Shown here: piece by piece, positions 1-11,997 of the stretch
Layout of the letters: every line of letters starts with the position of its first letter
Position numbering within the stretch: the first letter of the stretch is position 1
Source of the DNA: [Mycobacterium] crassicus
GTDB lineage: Bacteria > Actinomycetota > Actinomycetes > Mycobacteriales > Mycobacteriaceae
Length of the DNA stretch: 64,000 bases
Direction: 5' to 3'
Assembly: GCF_020181615.1 (NCBI RefSeq)
Contig: NZ_CP084029.1
Coordinates: 4,333,888-4,397,887, forward strand
Position numbers and translations under genes: made by a program
The notes under the pieces: model-generated
Seen by the model: the letters and a program-made list of their open reading frames with translations, nothing else
Databases searched by the model: none
Told to the model about the DNA's origin: nothing

Positions 1-1
1 C

Positions 2-796
2 GCCACCGCCATGTACGGCTACGCCGGCAACGCCGCCACAGCCACCCAACTCCCCACCTTCACCCCACCCCAGGCCACCACCGGCACCGCCAATCCGGCC
101 GCGGCCACGTCCGACAGTGCGATCTCGCCGGGTCTGGCGTTCGATCTGCTCGGCGCGGTCTTCGAGGTGGGCAGCGTCGGGCCCTTCGGCGGCATCGGCC
201 TGGGCGGCGCTTTCGGCGGCCTGGCGATCACCTTGGGCGAGCTCGCTTTCCCGGAAGAGGGCGCGCTGGGCCTGGGCGCGCTGGGCGCCCTGGACCTGAT
301 CGGCCAGACCGCGCCCACCGCCGTGGGTGAGCTGGGATCGGTGGGCGGTCGGGTCGGGGCGACCTGGGCCGCCATGGGCAAGGCCGTGCCGCTCGGCTCC
401 CTGTCGGTACCGCAGGCCTGGGTCGCCGCCACCCCCTCGGCGCTGCGCGAAATCACTTTGGTGGCAGCACAATCCGGCACCGCCAGCACAGCCGCCGCGG
501 CCGCCGCGGGAGCCACTGAGATCCCATTCGGCGAAATGGCACTGGCCGGCATGGCCGGCCGCGCCATGACAGCCACCGCCGGCGGCCCCGGCCCGGGACG
601 CCGGACACAGCCGACCCAACCCAACCCCACCGCACCACCCAAACCGCCTGACCATCCCGAAGAACCGGACAAGCCGGCGAGACCGAAGGCGATCGGCGTC
701 GTCGCCGAACTTCGTGCACTGGTCGAGCTGCGGGACTCGGGCGTTCTGCCCCAGGAGAAGTTCATTCAGCGCAAGGAACGCCTGCTGGGCGAGTAG
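2..796 (+). CDS. PPE family protein (PPE-SVP type), 3' part, with C-terminal SHOCT-like module
   Basis: The reading frame is open to the left edge of the window, so the N-terminal PPE domain lies outside. The visible part starts with a typical PPE stretch (MYGYAGNAATATQL), then a Gly/Ala-rich region. The SVP signature GSLSVPQAW follows at about residues 131-139 counted from MYG. PPE proteins are exported by ESX type VII systems and act at or beyond the mycobacterial cell surface. After a Pro-rich linker the last ~32 residues (AELRALVELRDSGVLPQEKF...) look like a SHOCT domain: a short amphipathic helix pair with the L..L.D.G.L....F...K..LL pattern. SHOCT is not a usual PPE ending. The frame is intact down to the TAG. 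No PE or ESX gene is visible beside it because the window begins here. Confidence 0.85.
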   Translation, partial: ATAMYGYAGNAATATQLPTFTPPQATTGTANPAAATSDSAISPGLAFDLLGAVFEVGSVGPFGGIGLGGAFGGLAITLGELAFPEEGALGLGALGALDLIGQTAPTAVGELGSVGGRVGATWAAMGKAVPLGSLSVPQAWVAATPSALREITLVAAQSGTASTAAAAAAGATEIPFGEMALAGMAGRAMTATAGGPGPGRRTQPTQPNPTAPPKPPDHPEEPDKPARPKAIGVVAELRALVELRDSGVLPQEKFIQRKERLLGE

Positions 797-827
797 AACG
801 TGCATCCGAGGTGGAAGATGAGGACCG

Positions 828-1589
828 ATGGCGGATAACTCGGACCACCGCGGTCCGCGCAAGGCGATCCTCGGGCAGCTGCCGCGGATCCATCGGCCCG
901 ACGGTTCACCGATCCGGGTGCTGCTGGTCGACGACGAACCGGCGCTGACCAACCTGGTGACGATGGCCCTGCACTATGAGGGGTGGGTCGTCGACGTCGC
1001 CCACAACGGCCGCGATGCCGTCACCAAGTTCCACAGCGGCGCACCCGATCTGTTGGTTCTGGACATCATGCTGCCGGACATCGACGGGCTGCAGATTCTG
1101 CAGCGGGTCCGCGAGTCCGACCCCTACACCCCGACGCTGTTCCTGACCGCCCGCGACTCGGTCACCGACCGGGTGACCGGCTTGACGTCGGGCGCCGACG
1201 ACTACATGACCAAGCCGTTCAGCCTGGAGGAGTTGGTGGCCCGGTTGCGCGGGCTGCTGCGCCGGGCCAGTCAGCTGATGCCGCCGGTGGACGAGGTACT
1301 CACCGTCGGCGACCTGACCCTCGACGGGGCCAGCCGGCAGGTTACTCGCGGCGGTGAACCGATGTCGCTGACCACGACCGAATTCGAGCTGCTGCGGTTC
1401 CTGATGCGCCACCCGGACCGGGCACTGACCCGCGCCGAGATCCTGGACCGGGTGTGGAACTACGACTTCGCCGGCCGCACCAGCATCGTCGACCTGTACA
1501 TCTCCTACCTGCGCAAGAAGATCGACGGAGCCCGCCCGATGATCCACACCGTGCGCGGGGTCGGATACCTGCTGAAGCCGCACCCATGA
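828..1589 (+). CDS. OmpR/PhoB-family response regulator (TrcR-like)
   Basis: This is a DNA-binding response regulator of 253 aa. The receiver domain spans about residues 29-145, with the acidic pair in VLLVDDE, phospho-acceptor Asp79 (VLDIMLPD), Thr107 (FLTARDS) and Lys129 (MTKPFS). A winged-helix Trans_reg_C domain follows at about 155-252 (TTTEFELLRFLMRHP, RKKIDGARPMIHTVRGVGYLL). An extra 28-residue N-terminal tail precedes the receiver. A GAGGA ribosome site lies just before the ATG. The stop overlaps the start of the sensor kinase by 4 bp (ATGA), so the two form a co-translated two-component system. Sizes (253 and 510 aa) are close to M. tuberculosis TrcR/TrcS, but orthology is inferred, not shown. 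Confidence 0.93.
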   Translation: MADNSDHRGPRKAILGQLPRIHRPDGSPIRVLLVDDEPALTNLVTMALHYEGWVVDVAHNGRDAVTKFHSGAPDLLVLDIMLPDIDGLQILQRVRESDPYTPTLFLTARDSVTDRVTGLTSGADDYMTKPFSLEELVARLRGLLRRASQLMPPVDEVLTVGDLTLDGASRQVTRGGEPMSLTTTEFELLRFLMRHPDRALTRAEILDRVWNYDFAGRTSIVDLYISYLRKKIDGARPMIHTVRGVGYLLKPHP

Positions 1590-3118
1590 CGGACTCGGCC
1601 AGCTCGCCCCCAAACCCGCCCTGGTGGCGCCCTCGGGCGCTGCGCCGGCAGTTGGTGCTGGGAGTGTCAGCCGTGGTGACGGTGGTGTTCGTGGCCGTCG
1701 GCGTGGTGTCGGTGCTGAGCCTGCGCACGTTTGTGACCGCGACCAGCGACGCCGACGTGTCCGAGTCGCTCAACGCGTTCAGCCATTCCTTCGCCAAGTA
1801 CCGCCGGGTCGAGAACATCGCCGGCCGCGACGGGACGTCGACGATCGGGCAGGCCATCCTCGGTTTCAGCGATCAGACCCCCGGGAACGTGCTCGCGGTG
1901 CTGCGCGACGGCGAGGTGATCGCCTCGGCGGTGTTCACCGTGGAGGATCCCTATCCCGCGCCCGCCGACGTGGTCGCCGCCATCACCGCGCATCACCGGC
2001 GCAACGGCCCGCCGGAGACCATGGAACTGGGCAGCCTGGGTTCCTACCGGGTGGAGACCCGCGTCGTGGACGACGACGTGCTGTTCATCGGCGGGTCCAT
2101 GCGCCTGGCCAACCGCACGGTAGCGCGTCGAATGGCTTCCGCCGCAGGGTTTTACGCAGTAGCGCTGCTGTTCACCGCGGGGCTGACGATCACGGTGGTC
2201 AGCTACGCGTTGCGACCGCTGCGCCGGGTCGCGACCACCGCCGCCGCGGTGGCCGCGATGCCGCTCACCGACGGTGACGAACGCATCACCATCCGGGTGG
2301 ACTCCGACGACGTCGACCCGGACAACGAGGTGGGTATCGTCGCCGGTGCCCTGAATCGCCTGCTGGACAACGTCGACAGCGCCTTGGCCTACCGCAGTGC
2401 GGCCGACCGTCGGATGCGGCAGTTCATCACCGATGCCAGCCACGAACTGCGCACCCCGCTCGCGGCGATCCAGGGCTACGCCGAACTGACCCGCCAAGAC
2501 AGTTCCACGCTGCCGCCGACCACCGAATACGCACTGGCCCGCATCGAGTCCGAAGCCCAACGGATGGCGTCGCTGGTCGAGGAGCTGCTGCTGCTGTCGC
2601 GGCTCGGCGAAGGCCAGGACCTGCATATCGAATACGTCGACCTGTCCGACCTGGCGCTGGATGCGGTCAACGACGCGGCGGCGGCCGCACCGGGCCACCA
2701 CTGGGTCAAGAAGCTGCCCGAGGCGCCGGTGTGGGTTCGTGGCGACCGCGCTCGACTGCACCAGGTCCTGACCAACCTGTTGAAGAACGCCTGGGTGCAC
2801 ACACCGTCCGGGGTGACCGTCACGACCGCCATAACCGTGGACCGCTCGCCGGTCGGCGGGCCGACCGCGGAGTTGACCGTGGCCAACGACGGCCCCGGTA
2901 TCGACCCCGAGATGGTGCCGCACCTGTTCGAGCGGTTCGTTCGCGCCGACAAAGCCCGTTCCGGCCGACTCGGCAGTACCGGGCTGGGGTTGGCGATCGT
3001 CGCCTCGATCGTCGACGCGCACCGCGGGACGGTGGACGCGGAATCCACCGAGGGCAACACGGTGTTTCGGGTTCGACTGCCGGTGGTGGAGCCGGTCGTA
3101 ACCGGATCGGACTCCTGA
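1586..3118 (+). CDS. Two-component sensor histidine kinase (TrcS-like)
   Basis: This is a membrane sensor kinase of 510 aa. TM1 lies at about residues 24-48. An extracytoplasmic sensor region of roughly 130 residues follows, then TM2 at about 190-212, a HAMP linker, and a HisKA domain with His286 in HELRTPLAAIQGY. The HATPase_c domain carries the N box (NLLKNAWVHT), G1 (NDGPGID), F (HLFERFVR) and G2 (GSTGLGLAIV) motifs. ATG at 1586 overlaps the TGA of the regulator gene (ATGA), which fixes the start. The longer upstream extension of the frame is inside the regulator and is not used. It should autophosphorylate on His286 and transfer the phosphoryl group to Asp79 of the partner. The signal is not evident from the sequence. 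Confidence 0.93.
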   Translation: MTDSASSPPNPPWWRPRALRRQLVLGVSAVVTVVFVAVGVVSVLSLRTFVTATSDADVSESLNAFSHSFAKYRRVENIAGRDGTSTIGQAILGFSDQTPGNVLAVLRDGEVIASAVFTVEDPYPAPADVVAAITAHHRRNGPPETMELGSLGSYRVETRVVDDDVLFIGGSMRLANRTVARRMASAAGFYAVALLFTAGLTITVVSYALRPLRRVATTAAAVAAMPLTDGDERITIRVDSDDVDPDNEVGIVAGALNRLLDNVDSALAYRSAADRRMRQFITDASHELRTPLAAIQGYAELTRQDSSTLPPTTEYALARIESEAQRMASLVEELLLLSRLGEGQDLHIEYVDLSDLALDAVNDAAAAAPGHHWVKKLPEAPVWVRGDRARLHQVLTNLLKNAWVHTPSGVTVTTAITVDRSPVGGPTAELTVANDGPGIDPEMVPHLFERFVRADKARSGRLGSTGLGLAIVASIVDAHRGTVDAESTEGNTVFRVRLPVVEPVVTGSDS

Positions 3119-3271
3119 CCTGGTTCGCGGCGACGGGGTTCGGGGCGCTCTAGGGCACCACTGATGCGCTGGCCCGGACACCGCCGTGGCAGGGTGGAGG
3201 CAACATGATTGCCGACGTCGCCCTGGAACGCTCGCTACATCAGGAACCGCCGCGGCGGGAAAGGTCGATTG

Positions 3272-4207
3272 ATGGGCAGGATCTACAACAACGTCACCGA
3301 GCTGATCGGCCATACGCCGCTGGTGCGGCTCAACCGACTGACCGCGGGCCTGGGCGCCCAGGTGGCGGTCAAACTCGAGTTCTACAACCCTGCCAACAGC
3401 GTTAAGGACCGGATCGGCCTGGCGATCATCGACGCCGCCGAGAAATCCGGCCAGCTGCGCCCCGGGGGCACCATCGTCGAGGCCACCAGCGGCAACACCG
3501 GCATCGCCCTGGCGATGGTCGGCGCCGCCCGCGGCTACAAGGTGATCCTGACCATGCCGGACACCATGTCCACCGAGCGGCGGGTGATGCTGCGCGCCTA
3601 CGGCGCCGAGATCGTCCTGACGCCCGGCTCCGAAGGCATGGCCGGCGCCGTGGCGAAGGCCAAGCAGATCGTCGCCGACAACCACAACGCCCTGTTCGCA
3701 GACCAATTCGCCAACCCGGCCAACCCGGCCATCCACGAGCGGACGACCGGCGAAGAGATCTTCAAAGACACCGACGGCGCCGTCGACATCTTCGTCGCCG
3801 GGATCGGTACCGGCGGCACACTGACCGGCGTCGCACACGCCCTCAAGGCGCACAAGCCCGAGGTCCAGATCGTCGGCGTCGAACCCAAGGACTCGGCGAT
3901 CCTGCACGGCGCCGACCCCGGTCCGCACAAGATCCAGGGTTTGGGCGCCAACTTCGTGCCCGAGGTGCTCGACCGCGACTGCTACGACGAGATCATCGAC
4001 GCGGAGTTCGACGACGCGATCCGGGTGGCCCGCGAACTGGGCACCGAGGAGGGGATTCTCGGCGGCATCTCGGCCGGCGCCAACGTGTGGGCCGCACTTG
4101 AGCTGGCCAAACGCCCCGACAACGCCGGGAAGCTGATCGTGGTTGTGGTCCCCGACTTCGGCGAGCGCTACATCTCGACGCCGCTGTTCGAACACATTCG
4201 GGAATGA
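3272..4207 (+). CDS. cysK: O-acetylserine sulfhydrylase / cysteine synthase A
   Basis: This PLP enzyme of fold type II (311 aa) makes L-cysteine from O-acetylserine and sulfide in the cytoplasm. The PLP lysine is Lys45 in [11 protein letters not shown]. The substrate loop TSGNTG is at 72-77, and the phosphate-binding Gly-rich loop GIGTGGT follows. The C-terminal SAGA region and the [12 protein letters not shown] ending are typical. The ATG at 3272 is chosen because GGGAAAGG lies 7-15 nt upstream and family N-termini start at this point. An upstream TTG/GTG extension would add residues with no family match. The serine acetyltransferase gene overlaps the stop (ATGA), so the pair encodes both steps from serine to cysteine and probably forms the cysteine synthase complex. 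Its sequence is closer to corynebacterial CysK than I expect for M. tuberculosis CysK1. Confidence 0.95.
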   Translation: MGRIYNNVTELIGHTPLVRLNRLTAGLGAQVAVKLEFYNPANSVKDRIGLAIIDAAEKSGQLRPGGTIVEATSGNTGIALAMVGAARGYKVILTMPDTMSTERRVMLRAYGAEIVLTPGSEGMAGAVAKAKQIVADNHNALFADQFANPANPAIHERTTGEEIFKDTDGAVDIFVAGIGTGGTLTGVAHALKAHKPEVQIVGVEPKDSAILHGADPGPHKIQGLGANFVPEVLDRDCYDEIIDAEFDDAIRVARELGTEEGILGGISAGANVWAALELAKRPDNAGKLIVVVVPDFGERYISTPLFEHIRE

Positions 4208-4800
4208 TCACACCCATGAGTGTGTGGACGACGCTGCGCGAGGACCTGCGCAACGCGCGCGACCATGACCCGGCCGCGCGCGGGGACCTCGAGAATGCCC
4301 TGGTCTATTCCGGGCTGCACGCGATCTGGTCGCATCGAGTCGCGCACCGGCTGTGGGCCAGACCGGGACTGCGCGGGGTGGCCCGCGTGCTGGCTCAGGC
4401 CACCCGGTTGGCCACGGGCATCGAGATCCATCCCGGCGCGACCATCGGGCGGCGGTTCTTCATCGATCACGGCATGGGCGTGGTGATCGGTGAGACGACC
4501 GAGATCGGCGATGACGTCATGGTCTACCACGGCGTCACCCTCGGCGGCCGCTCGCTGAGTCACGGCAAGCGCCACCCGACCATCGGCAACGGTGTCACGG
4601 TGGGCGCCGGCGCGAAGGTCCTCGGCCCGATCACCGTCGGTGACGGCAGTGCTATCGGCGCCAATGCCGTTGTCACCCAGGATGTTCCGACCGATTCTAT
4701 CGCTACCGGAATCCCGGCCGCGGTGCGTCATCGCACCGAGAAGCAGCGGGAGCCGCTGGTGGACCCGACCAGCTACATCGACCCGGCGATGTACATCTGA
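4204..4800 (+). CDS. cysE: Serine O-acetyltransferase
   Basis: This enzyme acetylates L-serine with acetyl-CoA, the committing step of cysteine synthesis. The protein is 198 aa, shorter than enterobacterial CysE (about 270) but usual for actinobacteria. After a helical N-terminal part it has left-handed beta-helix hexapeptide repeats from about residue 75 ([43 protein letters not shown]), with the catalytic His-Asp motifs FIDHG and VYHGVTLGG. The C-terminus ends in Ile, which in this family inserts into the CysK active site. ATG at 4204 overlaps the cysK stop; an in-frame ATG at 4216 is an alternative start. Co-transcription with cysK is likely. Confidence 0.94.
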   Translation: MITPMSVWTTLREDLRNARDHDPAARGDLENALVYSGLHAIWSHRVAHRLWARPGLRGVARVLAQATRLATGIEIHPGATIGRRFFIDHGMGVVIGETTEIGDDVMVYHGVTLGGRSLSHGKRHPTIGNGVTVGAGAKVLGPITVGDGSAIGANAVVTQDVPTDSIATGIPAAVRHRTEKQREPLVDPTSYIDPAMYI

Positions 4801-4840
4801 CTCAGCTCGGGCGAGGGTCCTGCGCGGAGCCATTCCTGCG

Positions 4841-4916
4841 TGGAGCCACCTAGGAGAATCGAACTCCTGACCTATTCATTACGAGTGAATTGCTCTACCG
4901 ACTGAGCTAAGGTGGC
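4841..4916 (-). tRNA. tRNA-Thr (anticodon CGT)
   Basis: On the minus strand the sequence folds as a cloverleaf. The acceptor stem pairs GCCACCT with AGGTGGC. The D arm is AGCTCAGTCGGTAGAGC, the anticodon stem is ATTCA/TGAAT around loop CTCGTAA, and the T arm contains GTTCGATTC. The anticodon is CGT, which reads ACG. The 3' CCA is encoded (TCCA after the acceptor stem). It lies between convergent cysE and holB. Confidence 0.96.
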
Positions 4917-4945
4917 GCGCCCGACTCGAACCGGGCCGGGTCAGT

Positions 4946-6169
4946 CTACAGGTCGTTCCGCAGGGCTCCTCCGATGGTGGCGACCATGGCCCCCACCGCG
5001 AAGCGGGGCTTGACGTTGGCCGCCAGCGCCTCGCGGCATTCGAGCACCGCCTCGATACAGCGCAGTTGCGCAGCCGCGGGGGCGTGGGCGGCCAGCGCGG
5101 CCACCGCATCGGCCATATCCGGATGGTTGGGCCGGACGGCGCCAGCCCCCGATGCGACCAACAGCGCGTCCCGAAAATAACTGGCCAGGTCGATCAGGGC
5201 CCGGTCCAGGGCGTCCCGCGAAGCCCGGGTCTGGCGGGATTTCTGCCGGCGCTCCAGGTCCTTGATCACCCCGGCGGTACCGCGCAGCGTCCCGGCGGTG
5301 CCCTTGCCGGTGCCCCCGGCGCCCAGCGCGGTGCGCAGTTCCTCGGTCTCGGCCTCGGACCGCCCAGCGGTCAGATCGCGGGCCTCGGACTCCGCGGCGG
5401 CCACCAGCTCGTCGACCGCGGTGAAGGCCCGGGACGGGGTCGCGGCGTCACGCGCCAGCGCCAACGCCCGCTCGCGGCGCTGGCGGGCCTCCGGATCGGT
5501 GGCCAGCCGGCGAGCCCGCCCCACATGCCCGCCGCTGACCGCGGACGCCCAGGCGGCCGTCGCGGCGTCCAGGCCGTCGTTGTCGATCAACACCTGGGCG
5601 ATCGCGGCCGGTGGTGGTGTCACCAGGGCCACATGACGGCACCGGGACCGCAGCGTGATGGCGATGTCCTCCGGATCGACCGACGGGGCGCACAACAGGA
5701 ACACCGTCGAGGGCGGCGGCTCCTCGACGACCTTCAGCAGCGCGTTGCCCGCACCCTCGGTGAGCCGGTCGGCGTCCTCGACCACCACGATCTGCCACCG
5801 GCCGGTCCCGGGCCGCCGCGACGCCATCTGCACGATGGCCCGCATCTCGTCGACCCCGATGGACAACCCCTCGGGCACCACCCGCCGCACGTCGGCGTGG
5901 GTTCCCGCCATCGCCGTGGTGCAGGCCCGGCACTGCCCGCAGCCGGGGCCGCCCTCGGCGTCGTCGGCGGTGCACTGCAGGGCCGCGGCGAAGCACAGCG
6001 CGGCGATCGACCGGCCCGACCCCGGCGGGCCGGTGATCAACCAGGCGTGTGACATACCGCCTGCGGTCAGGCCGCTGTGAGCTGCGCCATGCCGGGACGC
6101 GCGGGCGGCGGCCAGCAGCTCGGCTTCTACCGCCTGTTGGCCTACCAATCGCGCGAAAACCCCGGACAT
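4946..6169 (-). CDS. holB: DNA polymerase III delta' subunit
   Basis: This is the clamp-loader AAA+ subunit that helps open the beta clamp at primer-template junctions. The N-terminal MSGVFARLVGQ is followed by the degenerate Walker A GPPGSGRS, a zinc module CGQCRAC with an upstream Cys, Walker-B-like VVVEDADRLT and the NALLKVVEEPPP SRC-motif region with LRSRCRHV. The C-terminal collar domain is the rest (407 aa). A second ATG three bases upstream (6172) is possible; the start used matches the family. It corresponds by content and neighbours to M. tuberculosis Rv3644c. It is divergent from the adenylate cyclase gene, with about 70 bp between them for both promoters. Confidence 0.92.
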   Translation of the reverse strand: MSGVFARLVGQQAVEAELLAAARASRHGAAHSGLTAGGMSHAWLITGPPGSGRSIAALCFAAALQCTADDAEGGPGCGQCRACTTAMAGTHADVRRVVPEGLSIGVDEMRAIVQMASRRPGTGRWQIVVVEDADRLTEGAGNALLKVVEEPPPSTVFLLCAPSVDPEDIAITLRSRCRHVALVTPPPAAIAQVLIDNDGLDAATAAWASAVSGGHVGRARRLATDPEARQRRERALALARDAATPSRAFTAVDELVAAAESEARDLTAGRSEAETEELRTALGAGGTGKGTAGTLRGTAGVIKDLERRQKSRQTRASRDALDRALIDLASYFRDALLVASGAGAVRPNHPDMADAVAALAAHAPAAAQLRCIEAVLECREALAANVKPRFAVGAMVATIGGALRNDL

Positions 6170-6241
6170 CATCGGTCACAGTAGTGGGTCACACGGACAT
6201 GAGGACTCCGGCTTTGCCGGCCCGCCCGATACGGTGTTCTG

Positions 6242-7855
6242 GTGAGCACCACCAGGACCCTGGGCGGGCGGATCAGCCGATTCGTCCGCTGGGTGGTCAG
6301 GACACCCTGGCCGGTGTTCACGCTGAGCATGTTGCAGGCCGACATCATCGGTTCGCTGTTCGTGTTCGGCTTCCTGCGGTTCGGCCTGCCGGAGGAAGAC
6401 CGGATCAACCTGCAGGACCTGCCGCACACCAACCTGATCATCTTCGCGCTCACCCTGCTGTGCCTGTTCTGCATCGGCTTCACGGTGAGTACGTCGTTGC
6501 TGATGCCGGTGTTCCGCTGGCAACGCCGGGAGGCGCGGCTCACCGGCCCCGACCCCGACACCTACCCCGAAGCCACCGAACTGGCGCGGTCCCGCGCGTT
6601 ACGGATGCCGTTCTACCGGTCGCTGATCAGCATCGGCTACTGGACGGTGGGCGGGGTGGTGTTCGTCGTCATCAGCTGGCCGGTGGCCAAGGACGTCATG
6701 CCGGTGGTGGTCACCGCCACCGCACTCGGTGCGGCGGCCACCGCGATCATCGGTTACCTGCAATCCGAGCGGGTGTTGCGCCCGGTGGCCGTCGCGGCGC
6801 TGCGCGGCGGAGCGCCGGAGAATCTGCGCGCGCCCGGGGTGATCCTGCGTCAGCTGCTGACCTGGTTGCTGTCGACCGGGGTCCCGCTGGTGGCGATCGT
6901 GGTGTCGGTACTGGCCGGCAAGGCTTCCCTGCTCAACGCCTCACCGGACAAGCTGTTCACCCCGATCCTGTTGATGGCGCTGGCCGCGCTGATCATCGGG
7001 CTGTCCGGAACCGTCCTGGTGTCCATGTCGATCGCCGACCCGCTGCGCCAGCTGCGCTGGGCACTGGGCGAGGTGCAGCGCGGCAACTACAACGCGCACA
7101 TGCAGATCTACGACGCCAGCGAGCTCGGCCTGCTGCAGGCCGGGTTCAACGACATGGTGCGTGATCTGGCCGAGCGGCAGCGGCTGCGCGACCTGTTCGG
7201 ACGCTACGTCGGCGAGGACGTGGCGCGACGCGCTCTGGAGCGCGGCACCGAGTTGGGCGGCCAGGAACGCGACGTCGCGGTGCTCTTCGTCGACCTGGTG
7301 GGCTCCACCCAGCTCGCCGCGACGCGGCCGCCCAGCGAAGTGGTCAACCTGCTCAACGAGTTCTTCCGGGTGGTGGTCGAGGCCGTCGGACGGCACGGCG
7401 GCTTCGTCAACAAGTTCCAGGGTGACGCCGCGCTGGCGATCTTCGGTGCGCCCATCGAGCACCCGGACGCCTCGAGCGCGGCGCTGGCCGCGGCCCGCGA
7501 ACTGCACGACGGACTGTTGCCGGTGCTCGGTTCGGAGGAGTTCGGCATCGGGGTGTCGACCGGGCGCGCGATCGCCGGCCACATCGGGGCCCGGGCCCGC
7601 TTTGAGTACACCGTGATCGGTGACCCGGTCAACGAGGCCGCCCGGCTGACCGAACTGGCCAAGCTGGAGGACGGCCACGTGCTGGCTTCGGCGGTCACGG
7701 TCAGTGGCGCCGTCGACGCCGAGGCATTGTGCTGGGAGGTCGGCGAGATCGTCGAGCTACGCGGGCGCGCGGTCTCCACTCAGCTGGCGCGGCCGCTGAA
7801 ACTTGCCGTGGCCGAACCGGTTCCGGCAGCAACAGACGGGGCCGCGGCGGACTGA
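6242..7855 (+). CDS. Membrane class III adenylate cyclase with HAMP domain (Rv3645-like)
   Basis: This protein of 537 aa is predicted to make cAMP at the inner face of the membrane. About six N-terminal membrane segments (residues ~25-260) are followed by a HAMP domain (SMSIADPLRQLRWALGEVQRGNY, ~260-315) and a class III cyclase domain (~345-500). Metal-binding Asp351 (VLFVDLVGST) and Asp395 (NKFQGDAALAIFG) are present, as are the transition-state region FEYTVIGDPVNEAARL and a flanking substrate-selecting stretch. The start is GTG at 6242. The C-terminus ends one base before the convergent topA stop. The crp gene at 43.5 kb is a likely cAMP effector in the same genome. Confidence 0.94.
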   Translation: MSTTRTLGGRISRFVRWVVRTPWPVFTLSMLQADIIGSLFVFGFLRFGLPEEDRINLQDLPHTNLIIFALTLLCLFCIGFTVSTSLLMPVFRWQRREARLTGPDPDTYPEATELARSRALRMPFYRSLISIGYWTVGGVVFVVISWPVAKDVMPVVVTATALGAAATAIIGYLQSERVLRPVAVAALRGGAPENLRAPGVILRQLLTWLLSTGVPLVAIVVSVLAGKASLLNASPDKLFTPILLMALAALIIGLSGTVLVSMSIADPLRQLRWALGEVQRGNYNAHMQIYDASELGLLQAGFNDMVRDLAERQRLRDLFGRYVGEDVARRALERGTELGGQERDVAVLFVDLVGSTQLAATRPPSEVVNLLNEFFRVVVEAVGRHGGFVNKFQGDAALAIFGAPIEHPDASSAALAAARELHDGLLPVLGSEEFGIGVSTGRAIAGHIGARARFEYTVIGDPVNEAARLTELAKLEDGHVLASAVTVSGAVDAEALCWEVGEIVELRGRAVSTQLARPLKLAVAEPVPAATDGAAAD

Positions 7856-7856
7856 C

Positions 7857-10676
<2,820 letters not shown>

Positions 10677-10790
10677 CTGCGCTTACGCTCCACTTCTGTC
10701 CGCACCTGCAGTTCGCGCCGCCGGTGGACAACTGACAATCTCGCACTCGTGACTGTGCAGATGCAAACCGGCATTCAGCCACGAATTGTC

Positions 10791-11402
10791 TCAGAGTTCA
10801 CCCGGGTGACCCGGAATCGGCGTCTCGACACGCGGCCACTGACTCAACGCCTCGGGATCGTCGGGTGATTCCCCGACGTTCTCCACCAGCCGCGACAGCC
10901 TGCGACGGCCGGTGATCCGCAGTGCGGGCCGGTTGCCGCGGGTACCGATCAGCGTGGGCGCGATGCCCACCCGCATCAGGGCCGAGGCCAGCGGCGCGAA
11001 GGTGTCCGGCGCATGCGGGTCCAGGCCCAGCAGATACCGGTCGGCCTCCGGCGCGCCGGCCGCCAGCGTCCAGGCCCGCAGCTCACGCGGGCCGGGCAGC
11101 CATCCCGGCGGCACCGTCTTCACGGCACCGCGCGTCCACTGATCGGCCAGCAGCCGAAGGCGGGGATCCACCGCGGTGCGTACCAGCGGTGTGTCCTCTT
11201 CGGTTCGGGTGATCTCCGGTGCCAGACCGGCATCGGCGATCAATTCGGCCAGCGCCACGGCCCGCCACTGCCGATCGACTACGACCGACAGCCGCGCACC
11301 GCCACCGGCCACGACGATCTGCCCCGGACCCGCCAGCACCCCGGTGAGGTCGGTGACGCTGGGCGGCACCGACTCTGCCGAAAAGAAGGAAAGCTGACTC
11401 AC
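10791..11402 (-). CDS. Conserved mycobacterial protein of unknown function (Rv3647c-like)
   Basis: I do not recognise a characterised domain in this 203-aa protein. It has no signal peptide or membrane segment. The N-terminal half is hydrophobic and globular (VTDLTGVLAGPGQIVVAGGGARLSVVV). The C-terminal half contains a basic patch (ITGRRRLSRLVENVGE) that could bind nucleic acid, which is only an inference. It sits between topA and cspA in the same direction, as Rv3647c does in M. tuberculosis. It is upstream of topA by about 110 bp and downstream of cspA, which has its own terminator. Confidence 0.75.
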   Translation of the reverse strand: MSQLSFFSAESVPPSVTDLTGVLAGPGQIVVAGGGARLSVVVDRQWRAVALAELIADAGLAPEITRTEEDTPLVRTAVDPRLRLLADQWTRGAVKTVPPGWLPGPRELRAWTLAAGAPEADRYLLGLDPHAPDTFAPLASALMRVGIAPTLIGTRGNRPALRITGRRRLSRLVENVGESPDDPEALSQWPRVETPIPGHPGEL

Positions 11403-11468
11403 GTCACCGACAGTAAGCCGGGTCGCGATCGGATGGGTTCCGGGGCGGTCTCACCGGCCCGAAACGAA

Positions 11469-11510
11469 ACCCCCCGGCCTTGCTCCGTTGGCGGGAGCTG
11501 CCCGGGGGGT
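11469..11510 (-). terminator. Rho-independent terminator of cspA
   Basis: The arms ACCCCCCGG and CCGGGGGGT (9 bp perfect) enclose a 24-nt loop. On the minus strand the second arm runs into TTTCGTTT. This places it about 20 bp after the cspA stop. Confidence 0.7.
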
Positions 11511-11528
11511 GTCGTCAAATTCCGTTGC

Positions 11529-11732
11529 TCAGACGGCGCGGACGCCCGTGGCCTGGGGGCCCTTGGGGCTCTGCCCAACCTCGAACTCCACCCGCTGGTT
11601 CTCCTCGAGGGTGCGAAAGCCGCTTCCCTGGATCTCCGTGTAGTGGACAAACACGTCAGCCGAGCCGTCCTCTGGTGCGATGAAGCCGAAGCCCTTTTCC
11701 GCGTTGAACCACTTCACAGTTCCCTGTGGCAT
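11529..11732 (-). CDS. cspA: Cold-shock protein A
   Basis: This is a 67-aa single CSD domain protein that binds single-stranded RNA/DNA and melts RNA structures. The RNP1 motif KGFGFIAP and RNP2 motif DVFVHY are intact. The length and the ending [13 protein letters not shown] are as in M. tuberculosis CspA (Rv3648c). GGAAAG precedes the ATG. About 265 bp separate it from the divergent helicase gene, which leaves room for a long 5' leader typical of cold-shock genes. A clear terminator follows at 11469-11510. Confidence 0.97.
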   Translation of the reverse strand: MPQGTVKWFNAEKGFGFIAPEDGSADVFVHYTEIQGSGFRTLEENQRVEFEVGQSPKGPQATGVRAV

Positions 11733-11997
11733 TTGTCGATCTTTCCTTACTCTTCTTGCTCGGTGCGGGGCACCGTTGTTCGGGGCACCGCATTTCGCTA
11801 CCCCGGGCCTGTTCCGGCCGCCGTACCCTTGCGGTCAGCCGGTGTTGCCACCGACCACTCCCCCGCGGGAACTGCGGCCGCAACCACAGATCCTGCGAAG
11901 GCTTTACACGAACACAGAAGCTACGACCGCCCATCAGTCAACCATGTTCAGCCCGTCGAGGACAGACTGCGGTGCCCGAATCGTTAAGGACTGGTAG

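Noticed and set aside
1667..4195. 842-codon open frame on the minus strand
   Set aside because: It lies antisense to the sensor kinase and cysK, has low-complexity Gly/Val/Asp/His composition and no domain. It is a GC-rich shadow frame.
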